DNA from: Aquicoccus porphyridii
GTDB taxonomy: Bacteria; Pseudomonadota; Alphaproteobacteria; Rhodobacterales; Rhodobacteraceae
Direction of reading: 5' to 3'
Length of the DNA: 64,000 nucleotides
Assembly: GCF_008369105.1 (NCBI RefSeq)
Contig: NZ_VINQ01000001.1
Span: 496,001-560,000 of the forward strand
Made by a program: the position numbers and the translations under genes. The notes beneath the pieces were generated by a model. It was not told where the DNA came from and did not search any database. It saw only the letters and a program-made list of their open reading frames with translations. Positions 35,501 through 43,676 of this stretch are shown piece by piece; position 1 is the first letter of the stretch, and each line of letters begins with the position of its first letter.

Positions 35501-36254
35501 TGAGGAAGCCCATGAGGCCCGAGGACCGGCCCCCGCCCGAGAGCGATTCGCCTTCGGCGCGCAGGCTCGAGAAATTGGTGCCGGTGCCCGAGCCGTATTT
35601 GAAGAGCCGCGCCTCGCGCACCCAGAGGTCCATGATGCCGCCCTCGTTCACCAGGTCGTCGCCGACGGACTGGATGAAGCAGGCATGCGGTTGCGGGTGC
35701 TCATAGGAGCTTTTCGACTTGGTGAGCTTGCCGGTCTTGTAATCGACATAGTAGTGCCCCTGCCCCGGGCCATCGATGCCATAGGCCCAGTGCAGACCGG
35801 TGTTGAACCATTGCGGGCTGTTGGGGGCGGCCATCTGGGTGGCCAGCATGAAGCGCATTTCGTCGAAATAGGCCTGGGCGTCTTCCTCGGTCGAGAAATA
35901 GCCACCCTTCCAGCCCCAATAGGCCCATGCACCGGCCAGCCGGTCGAAGACCTGCTTGGCCGAGGTCTCGCCGCCCTTTTCGACATCCTTGCCATCCGCG
36001 ACCGAGCGCCACAGGAACTCGGGCACGCCCTTTTCCGCGACCCGCTTGAGCTTTGCCGGCACGCCGGCCTTGCGGAAATATTTCTGTGCGATCACATCCG
36101 ATGCGACCTGGCTCCAACCGCTCGGCACCTCGACCTCGTCGAGACGGAACACGATGGTGCCGTCAGGATTGCGGATCTCCGACGCGGTGGTGACGAATTC
36201 GATCTCGGCATATGCGTCCTGCCCAGCCTTGGTGAATTTTCTTTCGATTTTCAT
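32568..36254 (-). CDS. nrdJ: Adenosylcobalamin-dependent (class II) ribonucleotide reductase
   Basis: A 1228-residue class II enzyme reducing ribonucleotides to deoxyribonucleotides with a B12-derived thiyl radical. Core motifs: SSGLMGFLK in the substrate region, [23 protein letters not shown] with active-site cysteines, and [21 protein letters not shown]. The C-terminus bears four cysteines in [21 protein letters not shown] and ends ATSGCS, the usual redox/zinc tail of the long NrdJ form. A strong NrdR-box-like sequence lies 193 bp upstream, an intrinsic terminator follows. No cobalamin riboswitch was seen. It is a single-gene transcript by position. Confidence 0.97.
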   Translation of the reverse strand: MKIERKFTKAGQDAYAEIEFVTTASEIRNPDGTIVFRLDEVEVPSGWSQVASDVIAQKYFRKAGVPAKLKRVAEKGVPEFLWRSVADGKDVEKGGETSAKQVFDRLAGAWAYWGWKGGYFSTEEDAQAYFDEMRFMLATQMAAPNSPQWFNTGLHWAYGIDGPGQGHYYVDYKTGKLTKSKSSYEHPQPHACFIQSVGDDLVNEGGIMDLWVREARLFKYGSGTGTNFSSLRAEGESLSGGGRSSGLMGFLKIGDRAAGAIKSGGTTRRAAKMVIVDADHPDIEEYINWKVKEEQKVASIVAGSKMHEQKLNSIFAAIRAWDGALDDATDPKVNAGLKAAIRDAKKVAIPETYVKRVLDYARQGYGSIEFPTYDTDWDSEAYASVSGQNSNNSIRVTDAFLKAIKDDADWELIRRTDGTVAKTIKARDLWEQVGHAAWACADPGIQYHDTINAWHTCPADGAIRGSNPCSEYMFLDDTACNLASMNLLTFLKDGEFQAEDYMHATRLWTVTLEISVLMAQFPSKEIAQRSYDFRTLGLGYANIGGLLMNMGLGYDSDEGRAMCGALTAIMTGVSYATSAEMAGELGAFPGYARNADHMLRVIRNHRNAAYGATDGYENLAVKPVPLDHGNCPEAKLVDLSKAVWDEALKLGEKHGYRNAQVSVIAPTGTIGLVMDCDTTGIEPDFALVKFKKLAGGGYFKIINQSVPAALEKLGYGSAEIEEIIAYAVGHGSLGQAPAINHGTLAGHGFTQREIDKVEAALASAFDIRFVFNQWSLGLDFCTGTLGIPAEKLNDPTFDLLRHLGFSRADIDAANDHVCGTMTLEGAPHLKTEHYHVFDCANPCGKIGKRSLGTEAHIHMMAAAQSFISGAISKTINMPNDATIEDCQKAYELSWSLGVKANALYRDGSKLSQPLAAALVEDDEDAQETLESGSNHEKAQVLAEKIIEKVVIKEIVRSNREKMPERRKGYTQKAIVGGHKVYLRTGEYEDGQLGEIFIDMHKEGAGFRAMMNNFAIAVSVGLQYGVPLEEFVDAFTFTKFEPAGMVQGNDSIKNATSILDYIFRELAVSYLDRTDLAHVKPQGASFDDLGRGEEEGVSNIKEISGTAASRSLEVLKQISSTGYLRKRLPQELVVLQGGQAVGGTALHGADPVSTLNTLVPETAGAAGATMAASSTTTAMASGTVPMDARSKARMQGYEGEACGECGNYTLVRNGTCMKCNTCGATSGCS

Positions 36255-36803
36255 CGCTGCCCCATTGATTCAATCTTCCAAGTCCCGTTGGCGCTCCCCG
36301 GCCTCTTGGGGCAGCGCACCGGATCAAGAAACGGCAGGGTGAAATCGGACGTCCGCAGCCCGCAAGGCAAGCTGCAACGGATGGCGGTCAAGCGTCGTGC
36401 CCGACCCGTATCTGACTTTTTGTTTTCCCTGCCTGTCCCTCGTGGGCCACTATATGTTGTGTCCTCTCGACCGGCCTACACAAACTGGCGTAGAGCGCCC
36501 CCAATCGTCAACTGCTTTATTTTGAAAACGGGCCGATTTTCCGGTTGACCGTGGCCGCGGCACAAAATCCGGGCGGGGCAAATGATTCATCCACAGGGCG
36601 AGTCGATTGGCGGCGGGTGGAAGACCGGCAATGGCCAGTGTGCGAAAGGACTTGATTTTAGCACAGTTATCGACCGAAATTGAAGGTCCGCGTGACCCCG
36701 GAGACCGGAACGGGCCCGGATCGGCCCCGGCGAGGCGGCAAGGAAAAAAATTTTCCGATCCCGGGTCAAGTGTCACGAAACCGACACGGAAAGGCCGGTC
36801 ACC
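36255..36803. other. 549-bp region upstream of nrdJ and of a lipoprotein gene
   Basis: Divergent regulatory region. It holds the NrdR-box-like site (36447-36462) and a second degenerate site one fixed distance away (36478-36493), plus an A/T-rich imperfect palindrome GGAAAA-AAA-TTTTCC at 36742-36756. The frames crossing this region read like translated non-coding DNA and I see no gene. The distance between the sites and nrdJ leaves room for a 150-190-base leader. Confidence 0.5.
36447..36462. promoter_or_regulatory. NrdR-box-like operator upstream of nrdJ
   Basis: CCACTATATGTTGTGT matches the known NrdR consensus acaCwAtATaTwGtgt at 14 of 16 positions. A weaker site at 36478-36493 (ACACAAACTGGCGTAG) starts 31 bp away, three helical turns, the spacing usual for paired NrdR boxes. 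NrdR represses ribonucleotide reductase genes in response to nucleotide pools; nrdR itself is not in the window. Confidence 0.75.
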
Positions 36804-37304
36804 ATGTGGTCAAAGCGATTCTCCCGAACGGTCGCGACGGTGGCCGGGATAGCCCTTGCGGCCTGCTCGGATGCGCCCACGACGGGCGATCTGCCACAGG
36901 TGACGAGCGCGCATTTCGTGCAAGCCCCCGCCGGGCTTGGCGAGGCCATGCAAGTCGCCTGCGCCGATCCGGGCGACGAGATTCACAGCCCCGTGCCGGG
37001 CGTGATCCAGTGCCGCATGCTGCTTGAACCGGCGGCAACGGCGAATGCGATTCTGGCCTATGATGGAATCATCGAAACGCTGCCGCGGCTGGTGATCAGC
37101 CTCGCGCGCACTGGTGCGAGCGATGGCGAGGTGGTCACGAGCTGTGCCTTTCTCATGGTGCCCCAACGCGATGGCCGGGTGCAGCGGGTGCTTCACGATG
37201 ATCGCCGCATCGAGCAGAAACTGCGCGGGATGCTGGCCCGGCTTGGCGGAACGCCGATGACAACGCCCCCGGGGGACGCGGTGGACGCCTGCCTGACGAC
37301 ATGA
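36804..37304 (+). CDS. Putative lipoprotein of unknown function
   Basis: A 166-residue protein with a type II signal peptide; the lipobox IALAAC places the lipidated cysteine at residue 21. Beyond that I recognise no family. It contains two further cysteines (GEAMQVACADPG and VIQCRML) and one in TSCAFLM, so disulfides in the periplasm are possible. It is monocistronic between the nrdJ regulatory region and tRNA-Pro. The coding call rests on the lipobox, frame length and composition. Confidence 0.7.
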   Translation: MWSKRFSRTVATVAGIALAACSDAPTTGDLPQVTSAHFVQAPAGLGEAMQVACADPGDEIHSPVPGVIQCRMLLEPAATANAILAYDGIIETLPRLVISLARTGASDGEVVTSCAFLMVPQRDGRVQRVLHDDRRIEQKLRGMLARLGGTPMTTPPGDAVDACLTT

Positions 37305-37347
37305 CCCGGTCATGAATGTGAATGAATCCGGCGGGTGATCTGCCGCT

Positions 37348-37424
37348 TGGTCGGGGCGGCGAGATTCGAACTCACGACCCCCTGTACCCAAAACAGGTGC
37401 GCTACCAGACTGCGCCACGCCCCG
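37348..37424 (-). tRNA. tRNA-Pro (anticodon UGG)
   Basis: On the minus strand it begins CGGGGCGTGGCGCAGTCTGG. The acceptor stem CGGGGCG pairs with CGCCCCG, the anticodon stem CCTGT/ACAGG encloses TTTGGGT with anticodon TGG, and the T-arm contains GTTCGAATC. The 3' CCA is encoded. 77 nt in all. Confidence 0.95.
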
Positions 37425-37475
37425 AACCGAGGCTGTGTCTAGTCGCGCACCCGATCCTTGTCCACAGGTAATGCG

Positions 37476-37507
37476 CACAAAAAATGACCCCGGAGTTTCC
37501 CCCGGGG
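37476..37507 (-). terminator. Intrinsic terminator of the pyrimidine-catabolism operon
   Basis: On the minus strand, CCCCGG (37507-37502) and CCGGGG (37493-37488) enclose an 8-nt loop and are followed by TCATTTTTTG. It lies 25 bp beyond the stop of the substrate-binding protein gene, the last gene of the operon. Confidence 0.75.
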
Positions 37508-37531
37508 CCAGGTCTTCGTCGGGCCGTTGCC

Positions 37532-38521
37532 TCAGTTCAGCGCGGCGTCGGTGATTTCATGCGTCCAGGCCCCTTCGGGTTCCATGGTGATCACCGGGTC
37601 GGAGCCGCCCGAGAGCAGCGATTGCACCGTGCGTTCGTAATCGGCCGGGTCAAGCGCACCGTTGGACCCGGCGGTGAGCTTGGCAATCTCGCCCATCATC
37701 CGCTTCTGGTGCTTCTCGGTCTGGGCGCCGGTCTCGTCATTCTCGAGCACGATCATCGCGGCTTCGTCGGGATTCTCCTCGGCCCATTTCCAGCCCTTCA
37801 TCGAGGCGCGGACAAAGCGCACCATCTTGTCCTTGAACTCGGGGTCTTCGAGGTTTTCCTCAAGCACGTAGAGCCCGTCTTCGAGCGTGGCCGAGCCCTG
37901 GTCCTCGTATTTGAAGACGGTCAGTTCCTCGGGTGTGAGGCCGGCGTCGATGACCTGCCAGTATTCGTTATAGGTCATGGTCGAGACGCAGGCCGCCTGC
38001 CCCTGCAGGAGCGGATCGACGTTGAAGCCCTGCTTGAGAACGGTCACGCCGTCCGGGCCGCCATCGGTCGGCATGTCGAGCTTGCTCATCCAGCTCAGGA
38101 ACGGGAATTCATTGCCGAAGAACCAGACGCCCAGCGTCTTGCCCTTGAAATCCTCGGTGGTCTCGACGCCCGCATCCTTGCGGCAGGTCAGCATCATGCC
38201 CGAGGATTTGAACGGCTGCGCGATGTTGACGAGCGGCAGACCCTTTTCGCGCGCGGCCAGCGCGGCGGGCATCCAGTCGACCATCACGTCGGCGCCGCCA
38301 CCCGCGATCACCTGTGTCGGTGCGATGTCCGGGCCGCCCGGCTTGATCGTGACGTCAAGATCCTCTTCCTCGTAGAACCCCTTGTCGAGGGCGACGTAAT
38401 AGCCTGCGAATTGCGCCTGCGTCACCCATTTGAGTTGCAGCGTCACATCGTCGGCGGCCTGTGCCAGCGACGCGGCCAGCGTCATTGCGCCCGCCATGGC
38501 TGTTGTCATCAATGTCTTCAT
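37532..38521 (-). CDS. ABC transporter substrate-binding protein, NMT1/THI5-like
   Basis: A 329-residue periplasmic protein with a clear signal peptide (residues 1-22, cleaved near AQA). The mature start LQLKWVTQAQFAGYYVALDKGFY is typical of the NMT1/THI5-like family that binds pyrimidine-type ligands, riboflavin precursors or sulfonates. Last gene of the minus-strand operon that also encodes ureidopropionase and dihydropyrimidinase, so a pyrimidine or its reduced product is the likely ligand; this is inferred from context. An intrinsic terminator follows. Confidence 0.88.
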   Translation of the reverse strand: MKTLMTTAMAGAMTLAASLAQAADDVTLQLKWVTQAQFAGYYVALDKGFYEEEDLDVTIKPGGPDIAPTQVIAGGGADVMVDWMPAALAAREKGLPLVNIAQPFKSSGMMLTCRKDAGVETTEDFKGKTLGVWFFGNEFPFLSWMSKLDMPTDGGPDGVTVLKQGFNVDPLLQGQAACVSTMTYNEYWQVIDAGLTPEELTVFKYEDQGSATLEDGLYVLEENLEDPEFKDKMVRFVRASMKGWKWAEENPDEAAMIVLENDETGAQTEKHQKRMMGEIAKLTAGSNGALDPADYERTVQSLLSGGSDPVITMEPEGAWTHEITDAALN

Positions 38522-38575
38522 TCTTTTGGCTCCCTGTTGAGTTGCTGTTTGCTTATAGAAGTTTCGTTGCCTGTC

Positions 38576-39508
38576 TCAGCCTCGTTGCGAGGGGTGCCAG
38601 AACGTGACCCCCTTCTCTATGATTGCCAGACTACCATAAAAGGCGCTGCCCACGATGGCGGCGACGACAATCTCGGCCCAGACCATGTCGAGCGCAAGCT
38701 GCCCCACCGATGTCGAGATGCGAAAGCCCATGCCGAGCGTGGGTGAGCCGAAGAATTCGGCCACGATTGCACCGATCAGCGCCAGTGTCGATGAAATCTT
38801 GAGCCCGTTGAAAACGAACGGCATCGCCGCCGGCAGGCGCAGTTTGAAGAGCGTCTGGCGGTAGGAGGCCGCGTAGGTGTGCATGAGGTCGCGCTGCATC
38901 GCCGTGGTCTCGGAGAGGCCCGCGACCGTGTTCACCAGCATCGGAAAGAACACCATCACCACGACCACCGCCGCCTTGGATTGCCAGTCGAAGCCGAACC
39001 ACATGACCAGGATCGGCGCGGTGCCGATGATCGGCAGGGCGGCGACGAAATTGCCCACCGGCAAGAGCCCGCGTTGCAGGAACGGCGAGCGGTCGATGGC
39101 CACGGCGGTGAGGAAGGCGGCGCCGCATCCCATCACGTAACCGGTAAGCGCGCCCTTGACCACGGTCTGGACCATGTCGGCCCAGAGGATCGGCAGCGAG
39201 GTCGACATCTTGACCGCGATTGCCGAGGGCGGCGGCAGGATGACGAAGGGCACGGCAAGCGCGCGCACCGTCACCTCCCACAGCACGAGGATCAGCAGCC
39301 CGAGCAGGATCGGCGCCCCGAGCCGCGCCCAGCCTTGCGTGTCGAAATGCGTGGCCAGCCCGCGGATGGCGAGCCAGCCCAGCACCACGGCGGCGACTGC
39401 CAGCGCCACCCCGATCCAGCCCGACCCGTCCGCGACCGACAATCCCAGTGCCGCGAAAAGCACGAATCCGGGCAGGCTCAGCCCAAGCGATTTCACGGCT
39501 GCATTCAT
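38576..39508 (-). CDS. ABC transporter permease (NMT1-type importer), subunit 1
   Basis: A 310-residue inner-membrane permease of the BPD_transp_1 family with about six or more hydrophobic segments. The cytoplasmic coupling EAA-type loop reads ATYRQTLFKLRLPAA in form (YAASYRQTLFKLRLPAAMPFVFNGLK). Start at 39508 (MNAAVKSLGLSLPGF) overlaps the stop of the other permease by 4 bases. It pairs with the adjacent permease of exactly the same length, giving a heterodimeric channel for the substrate-binding protein and ATPase of this operon. Confidence 0.9.
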   Translation of the reverse strand: MNAAVKSLGLSLPGFVLFAALGLSVADGSGWIGVALAVAAVVLGWLAIRGLATHFDTQGWARLGAPILLGLLILVLWEVTVRALAVPFVILPPPSAIAVKMSTSLPILWADMVQTVVKGALTGYVMGCGAAFLTAVAIDRSPFLQRGLLPVGNFVAALPIIGTAPILVMWFGFDWQSKAAVVVVMVFFPMLVNTVAGLSETTAMQRDLMHTYAASYRQTLFKLRLPAAMPFVFNGLKISSTLALIGAIVAEFFGSPTLGMGFRISTSVGQLALDMVWAEIVVAAIVGSAFYGSLAIIEKGVTFWHPSQRG

Positions 39509-40437
39509 GGCTGCATCCCCATGCGTTTCAATGTCCTGCGCTGGATCAGGCCGATCGTGCCGACCAGGATCGCGGCAAGGATCGCGGCGGCAAAGAGCGC
39601 CGACCAGATCTGGATGGTCTGACCGTAATAGGAGCCGGTCAGCATCCGCGCGCCGAGGCCGCGAATGGCCCCGGTCGGCAACTCGCCCACGATGGCCCCG
39701 ATGAGCGAGGCCGAGATGCCGATCTTGAGCGAGGCGAAGAGATAGGGCATGGAGGCGGGCAGGCGCAGCTTCCACAGGGTCTGGCCCTGCGTCGCGTTAT
39801 AGGTGCGCATCAGGTCGAGTTGCATCATGCCGGGTGCGCGCAGGCCCTTGACCATGCCCACCACCACCGGGAAGAAGCTCAGATAGGCCGAGATGATCGC
39901 CTTGGGGATCAGCCCCTGAAGCCCGATGGAATTCAGCACCACGATGATCATCGGCGCGAGCGCAAGGATCGGGATGGTCTGGCTGGCGATGGCCCAGGGC
40001 ATCACGCTCATGTCCATGGCGCGCGAATGCACGATGCCGACGGCGAGGATGATGCCGAGCCCGGTGCCGAAGGCAAAGCCCAGAAGCGTGGCCGAAAGCG
40101 TGATCCAGCTGTGAAAGACGAGGCTGCGTTTCGACATTGCCCGCCCCGAGAGCGCCATGGCGCCGGTGGTGTTCCACAGCTCGGTCATGACCTGATCGGG
40201 CGATGGCAGGCGCGGGCGGTCCTGGCCGAACGAGCCGCGCCAGAGTGTCGGGTTCTTTACTGCCAGCGCAATTCCGCCAAGTTGCAGCCGCTCGGAGGCG
40301 GTGGCGGGCGTGACCTCGGTCCCGGCGCGCTGTGCCTGTTGGGTGGCCTCGTGCATGTTCATCGGGATGCAGGCGGCATACCAGAGCCCGATGATCGCGG
40401 CGACGACGGTGAGGATCGACAAGAGGTTTCGCATCAT
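39505..40437 (-). CDS. ABC transporter permease (NMT1-type importer), subunit 2
   Basis: A 310-residue permease related to its neighbour. The coupling loop is YNATQGQTLWKLRLPASMPYLFASLKIG and hydrophobic helices cover most of the protein. It starts with MMRNLLSILTVVAAIIGLWYAACI, a first transmembrane helix. The 132 bp between this start and the ATPase gene upstream hold an inverted pair of GAGTATTT motifs (40457-40534). Confidence 0.9.
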   Translation of the reverse strand: MMRNLLSILTVVAAIIGLWYAACIPMNMHEATQQAQRAGTEVTPATASERLQLGGIALAVKNPTLWRGSFGQDRPRLPSPDQVMTELWNTTGAMALSGRAMSKRSLVFHSWITLSATLLGFAFGTGLGIILAVGIVHSRAMDMSVMPWAIASQTIPILALAPMIIVVLNSIGLQGLIPKAIISAYLSFFPVVVGMVKGLRAPGMMQLDLMRTYNATQGQTLWKLRLPASMPYLFASLKIGISASLIGAIVGELPTGAIRGLGARMLTGSYYGQTIQIWSALFAAAILAAILVGTIGLIQRRTLKRMGMQP

Positions 40438-40456
40438 CGCGCACGCCCTCCCCGTT

Positions 40457-40534
40457 CTTCATCTTGCTCTAAATACTCAAATACCCGGCCAACCCGACAG
40501 CGCCGCGTTTTTGAGTATTTGCGGCAAGATGAAG
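40457..40534. repeat. Inverted pair of the GAGTATTT...CAAGATGAAG motif
   Basis: CTTCATCTTGC-TCT-AAATACTC (40457-40478) and GAGTATTT-GCG-GCAAGATGAAG (40513-40534) are complementary except in the middle 3 bases, with 34 nt between them. It lies within an operon, between the ATPase and permease genes, so it would form a long hairpin in the transcript and may reduce or stabilise downstream expression. Confidence 0.75.
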
Positions 40535-40569
40535 GACCATGGTGCGCCATCCCGGACCGCAAGATCGGT

Positions 40570-41358
40570 TCAATCCTCATAGGCATGCCCCGCGCGAAGC
40601 CCCTCGCGGACGCGGTGGGCGATTTCGAGGAATTCCGGCGTGTCGCGGATGTCGAGCGGGCGGTCGCGCGGCAGGGTGTTCTCGATCACGTCGGTGATCC
40701 GGCCCGGGCGCGGCGACATGACCACGATCCGGGTCGAGAGATAGACCGCTTCGGGGATCGAGTGGGTGACGAAGCCGATGGTCTTGCTGGTCTTGTCCCA
40801 GAGCCTGAGCAATTGTTCGTTGAGATGATCGCGCACGATTTCATCGAGCGCACCGAAGGGTTCGTCCATCAGCAGGATATCGGCATCAAAGGCCAGCGCG
40901 CGGGCGATGCTGGCGCGCTGCTGCATCCCGCCCGAAAGCTGCCACGGAAATTTCTTGCCGAACCCTTCGAGATCGACGAGTTGCAGCACCCGGTCGATCC
41001 GCTCGCGCATCTCGGGGCGCTCGAAGCCCATGATTTCGAGTGGCAGCCGGATGTTGCCCTCGATGGTGCGCCACGGGTAAAGCCCGGCCGCCTGGAACAC
41101 GTAGCCATAGGCACGGGCGCGGCGGGCCTCGTCCGGGGTCATGCCATTGACCGTCACGGTGCCGCCGGTGGGCTCTTCGAGCGCGGCGATGACCCGCAGA
41201 AAGGTCGTCTTGCCACAGCCCGAGGGGCCGATGAAGCTCACGAAATCGCCTTTCATGATATCGAGGCTCACATCCTGGAGGGCATGGATCGGGCCGTCAT
41301 TGGTCTCGAAGGTCAGATCGAGGTTCCGGGCCTGGATCACGGGGGTATTTTCGTTCAC
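40570..41358 (-). CDS. ABC transporter ATP-binding protein (NMT1-type importer)
   Basis: A 262-residue ATPase with Walker A IGPSGCGKTTF, signature LSGGMQQRASIARAL, Walker B ILLMDEPFGALDE and the H-loop VTHSIPEAV. The start is GTG at 41358 (VNENTPVIQARNL), which overlaps the VOC stop by 4 bases; the longer frame is antisense noise. It energises the permease pair encoded just downstream. Family: taurine/nitrate/pyrimidine-precursor type importers. Confidence 0.92.
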   Translation of the reverse strand: MNENTPVIQARNLDLTFETNDGPIHALQDVSLDIMKGDFVSFIGPSGCGKTTFLRVIAALEEPTGGTVTVNGMTPDEARRARAYGYVFQAAGLYPWRTIEGNIRLPLEIMGFERPEMRERIDRVLQLVDLEGFGKKFPWQLSGGMQQRASIARALAFDADILLMDEPFGALDEIVRDHLNEQLLRLWDKTSKTIGFVTHSIPEAVYLSTRIVVMSPRPGRITDVIENTLPRDRPLDIRDTPEFLEIAHRVREGLRAGHAYED

Positions 41359-41783
41359 GCGCGGCGCTCCCACAGTTTTGGTTCGGCAAATTCTATGCTG
41401 TTTCCAGCCGGGTCGCGCAGGTAGACCGAGCGCGCGCCGTTCGGCCATCTGAAATCGGCCTCGATCTCGATCCCCGCCGCCTCGATCCGGGCGCGCCAGT
41501 CGTCGAGCGCGTCGCCCGGCACGTTGAAGCACAGATGTCCCGGCCCGGTCGCGCCGTGTGGCGGCACCGGCAGGGCAGTATCGGACGAGGGTGGAATCCG
41601 CGTCTCGTGCGCCACGAAAAGGAGCACGATGGTCTCGCCCGCGCGATAGAAGATGTGGCGCGGGTCGTGGCGGATCACCTCTTCGAGGCCAAGGAGATCG
41701 CCATAGAACCCCGCCGCCGCGTCGAGATCGTCGACATAAAGCGCGGCTTCGAGCACGCCGGATATGGCGGGTGTGTCGCTCAT
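41355..41783 (-). CDS. VOC family protein within the pyrimidine operon
   Basis: A 142-residue glyoxalase-fold protein (GVLEAALYVDDLDAAAGFYGDLLGLEE at the start, RSVYLRDPAGNSIEFAEP at the end with the usual glutamate). It overlaps dihydropyrimidinase upstream and the ATPase downstream by 4 bases each, so it is translated as part of the same unit. Its role in pyrimidine breakdown is unclear; it might act on a toxic carbonyl product such as malonic semialdehyde, but that is speculation. Confidence 0.85.
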   Translation of the reverse strand: MSDTPAISGVLEAALYVDDLDAAAGFYGDLLGLEEVIRHDPRHIFYRAGETIVLLFVAHETRIPPSSDTALPVPPHGATGPGHLCFNVPGDALDDWRARIEAAGIEIEADFRWPNGARSVYLRDPAGNSIEFAEPKLWERRA

Positions 41784-43237
41784 ACGCCGCTGGCCGGGAT
41801 GCCCGTGCGCTCGATCGGGCGGGGCGCGGTCAGGTCTTTCCACTGGCTGAGCGCGCGGTTCACGGGCGCGTTGGGTTCGCGGGCGACGAACTTGCCATGG
41901 CCCTCTTCGTTGCGCATCTCGCCGTCCATCACGGCGACCTGGCCCCGGGTCAGCACATAGCGCGGCAGGCCCTTGACATGCTGGCCCTCGAACACGTTGT
42001 AGTCGATCGCCGATTGCTGGGAGGCGGCGGTGATGGTCTTCTCTTTCTCGGGATCGAGCACGAGGATATCGGCATCGGCGCCCACGAGGATCGCACCCTT
42101 TTTCGGGTAGCAATTCAATATCTTGGCGATGTTCGTTGATGTCACGGCCACGAATTCGTTGGGGGTGAGCCGCCCGGTTCCGACACCATGGGTCCAGAGC
42201 ATCGGGATGCGATCCTCGAGCCCGCCGGTGCCGTTGGGGATCTTGGTGAAATCGCCCACGCCATAGCGTTTCTGTTCGGTGGTGAAGGCGCAATGATCCG
42301 TCGCCACCACCGAGAGCGAGCCCGATTGCAGCCCGTTCCACAGGCTGTCCTGGTGCATCTTGTTGCGGAAGGGTGGCGACATCACGCGGCGCGCGGCATG
42401 GTCCCAATCCTTGTTGAAATATTCGCTCTCGTCGAGGGTCAGGTGCTGGATGAGCGGCTCGCCCCAGACCCGTTTGCCCTGCATCCGGGCGCGGCGGACG
42501 GCTTCATGTGATTCCTCGCAGGACACATGCACCACGTAGAGCGGAGCCCCAACCATGTCGGCGATCATGATCGCGCGGTTGGTGGCCTCGCCCTCGACCT
42601 GTGGCGGGCGGGAATAGGCGTGGGCCTCGGGGCCGGTGTTGCCCTCGGCCAGGAGCTTGGCGGAAAGCTCGGCCACGACATCGCCATTCTCGGCATGCAC
42701 CATCGGCGTCGCGCCCAGTTCGGCCAGGCGTGAGAAGCTCGCGTAAAGCTCGTCATCATTGACCATGAGCGCGCCCTTGTAGGCGAGGAAGTGCTTGAAC
42801 GTGTTGATGCCGCGCTCGCGCACCACCTTTTCCATGTCGTTGAAGACCTGCTCGCCCCACCATGTCACGGCCATGTGGAAGGAATAGTCGCAATTGGCGC
42901 GGGTCGACTTGTTGTCCCAGCGCTTGAGCGCGTCAAACAGCCCCTCGCCGGGGTTCGGGAGGGCGAAATCGACCACCATCGTGGTGCCGCCCGCCAGCGC
43001 CGCGCGGGTGCCGGATTCGAAATCATCCGAGGAATAGGTGCCCATGAAGGGCATTTCCAGATGGGTATGCGGGTCGATGCCGCCGGGCATGACATAGCAG
43101 CCGGTGGCGTCGAGTTCCTTATCGCCCTTGAGGCCCTTGCCGATCTCGGTGATCGTGCCGTTCTCGATCAGGACATCCGCTTCATAGGTCAGATCGGCGG
43201 TCACGACGGTGCCGTTCTTGATGACTGTGGTGCTCAT
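41780..43237 (-). CDS. hydA: Dihydropyrimidinase
   Basis: A 485-residue zinc amidohydrolase of the D-hydantoinase/dihydropyrimidinase type. It has the metal-binding GGIDPHTHLEMPFMG, the carbamylated lysine region in HFLAYKGALMVND, and the later VVHVSCEESHEAV and ATDHCAF motifs. It opens dihydrouracil or dihydrothymine to the N-carbamoyl-beta-amino acid, the second step of the reductive pathway; hydantoinase activity is also possible. Neighbours supply steps one (preT-preA) and three (M20-type hydrolase). Stop overlaps the VOC gene by 4 bases. Confidence 0.94.
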   Translation of the reverse strand: MSTTVIKNGTVVTADLTYEADVLIENGTITEIGKGLKGDKELDATGCYVMPGGIDPHTHLEMPFMGTYSSDDFESGTRAALAGGTTMVVDFALPNPGEGLFDALKRWDNKSTRANCDYSFHMAVTWWGEQVFNDMEKVVRERGINTFKHFLAYKGALMVNDDELYASFSRLAELGATPMVHAENGDVVAELSAKLLAEGNTGPEAHAYSRPPQVEGEATNRAIMIADMVGAPLYVVHVSCEESHEAVRRARMQGKRVWGEPLIQHLTLDESEYFNKDWDHAARRVMSPPFRNKMHQDSLWNGLQSGSLSVVATDHCAFTTEQKRYGVGDFTKIPNGTGGLEDRIPMLWTHGVGTGRLTPNEFVAVTSTNIAKILNCYPKKGAILVGADADILVLDPEKEKTITAASQQSAIDYNVFEGQHVKGLPRYVLTRGQVAVMDGEMRNEEGHGKFVAREPNAPVNRALSQWKDLTAPRPIERTGIPASGV

Positions 43238-43261
43238 TGTCCTAGTCTCCCTGTTTTTGTC

Positions 43262-43612
43262 TCAATGTATCGACCCGAAGACCGATACCGCGTCGCCATG
43301 GACGCCGATATCGACGGGGCCGTATTTCGATTCGACCGCGAGCGAAAAGAGTTCGGCCCACGGGATGTAGATGACGCGATAGGCGCCGTTCGATTGCGTG
43401 ACGGCCCAGCAGGTTTCCGTCATGCCGCCCGGGAAAAGGGTTTCCACCGCGTGCGGCTCGATCAGCGCCGCGCGGAATTCCGCGAGCAACAGCCGGTGCC
43501 AGTCGGCCGGCATCGGTGCGACCTGCCCCACGCTGCGGATATTGCCCGCGTCGGGGTCGTAATCGTGAAGCTCGGTGGCGATGAGCGTCTGAATATCGTT
43601 CGCGGCACTCAT
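43262..43612 (-). CDS. Uncharacterised 116-residue protein of the pyrimidine operon
   Basis: A compact soluble protein starting MSAANDIQTLIATELHDYDPD; I do not recognise its family. Mixed alpha/beta composition, one cysteine (Cys in ETCWAVTQSNGAYRVIYIPW), no signal peptide and no membrane segment. It lies between ureidopropionase (64 bp upstream) and dihydropyrimidinase (24 bp downstream) on the same strand, so it is almost certainly co-transcribed. Coding composition is good. A role in pyrimidine use is inferred only from position. Confidence 0.75.
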   Translation of the reverse strand: MSAANDIQTLIATELHDYDPDAGNIRSVGQVAPMPADWHRLLLAEFRAALIEPHAVETLFPGGMTETCWAVTQSNGAYRVIYIPWAELFSLAVESKYGPVDIGVHGDAVSVFGSIH

Positions 43613-43676
43613 GGTGGCATCTTGCTCCCAAAAGTCTCATGTGCCTGCCCGGGCGGGCAAGCTGCGGCAGGACAGA

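Noticed and set aside
36255-36446. Cobalamin riboswitch upstream of nrdJ
   Set aside because: Searched by eye for the B12-box type sequence on the minus strand and found nothing that fits.
32817-36548. 1243-codon plus-strand frame
   Set aside because: Antisense to nrdJ, whose motifs are unmistakable. The translation is repetitive valine-, leucine- and glycine-rich noise.
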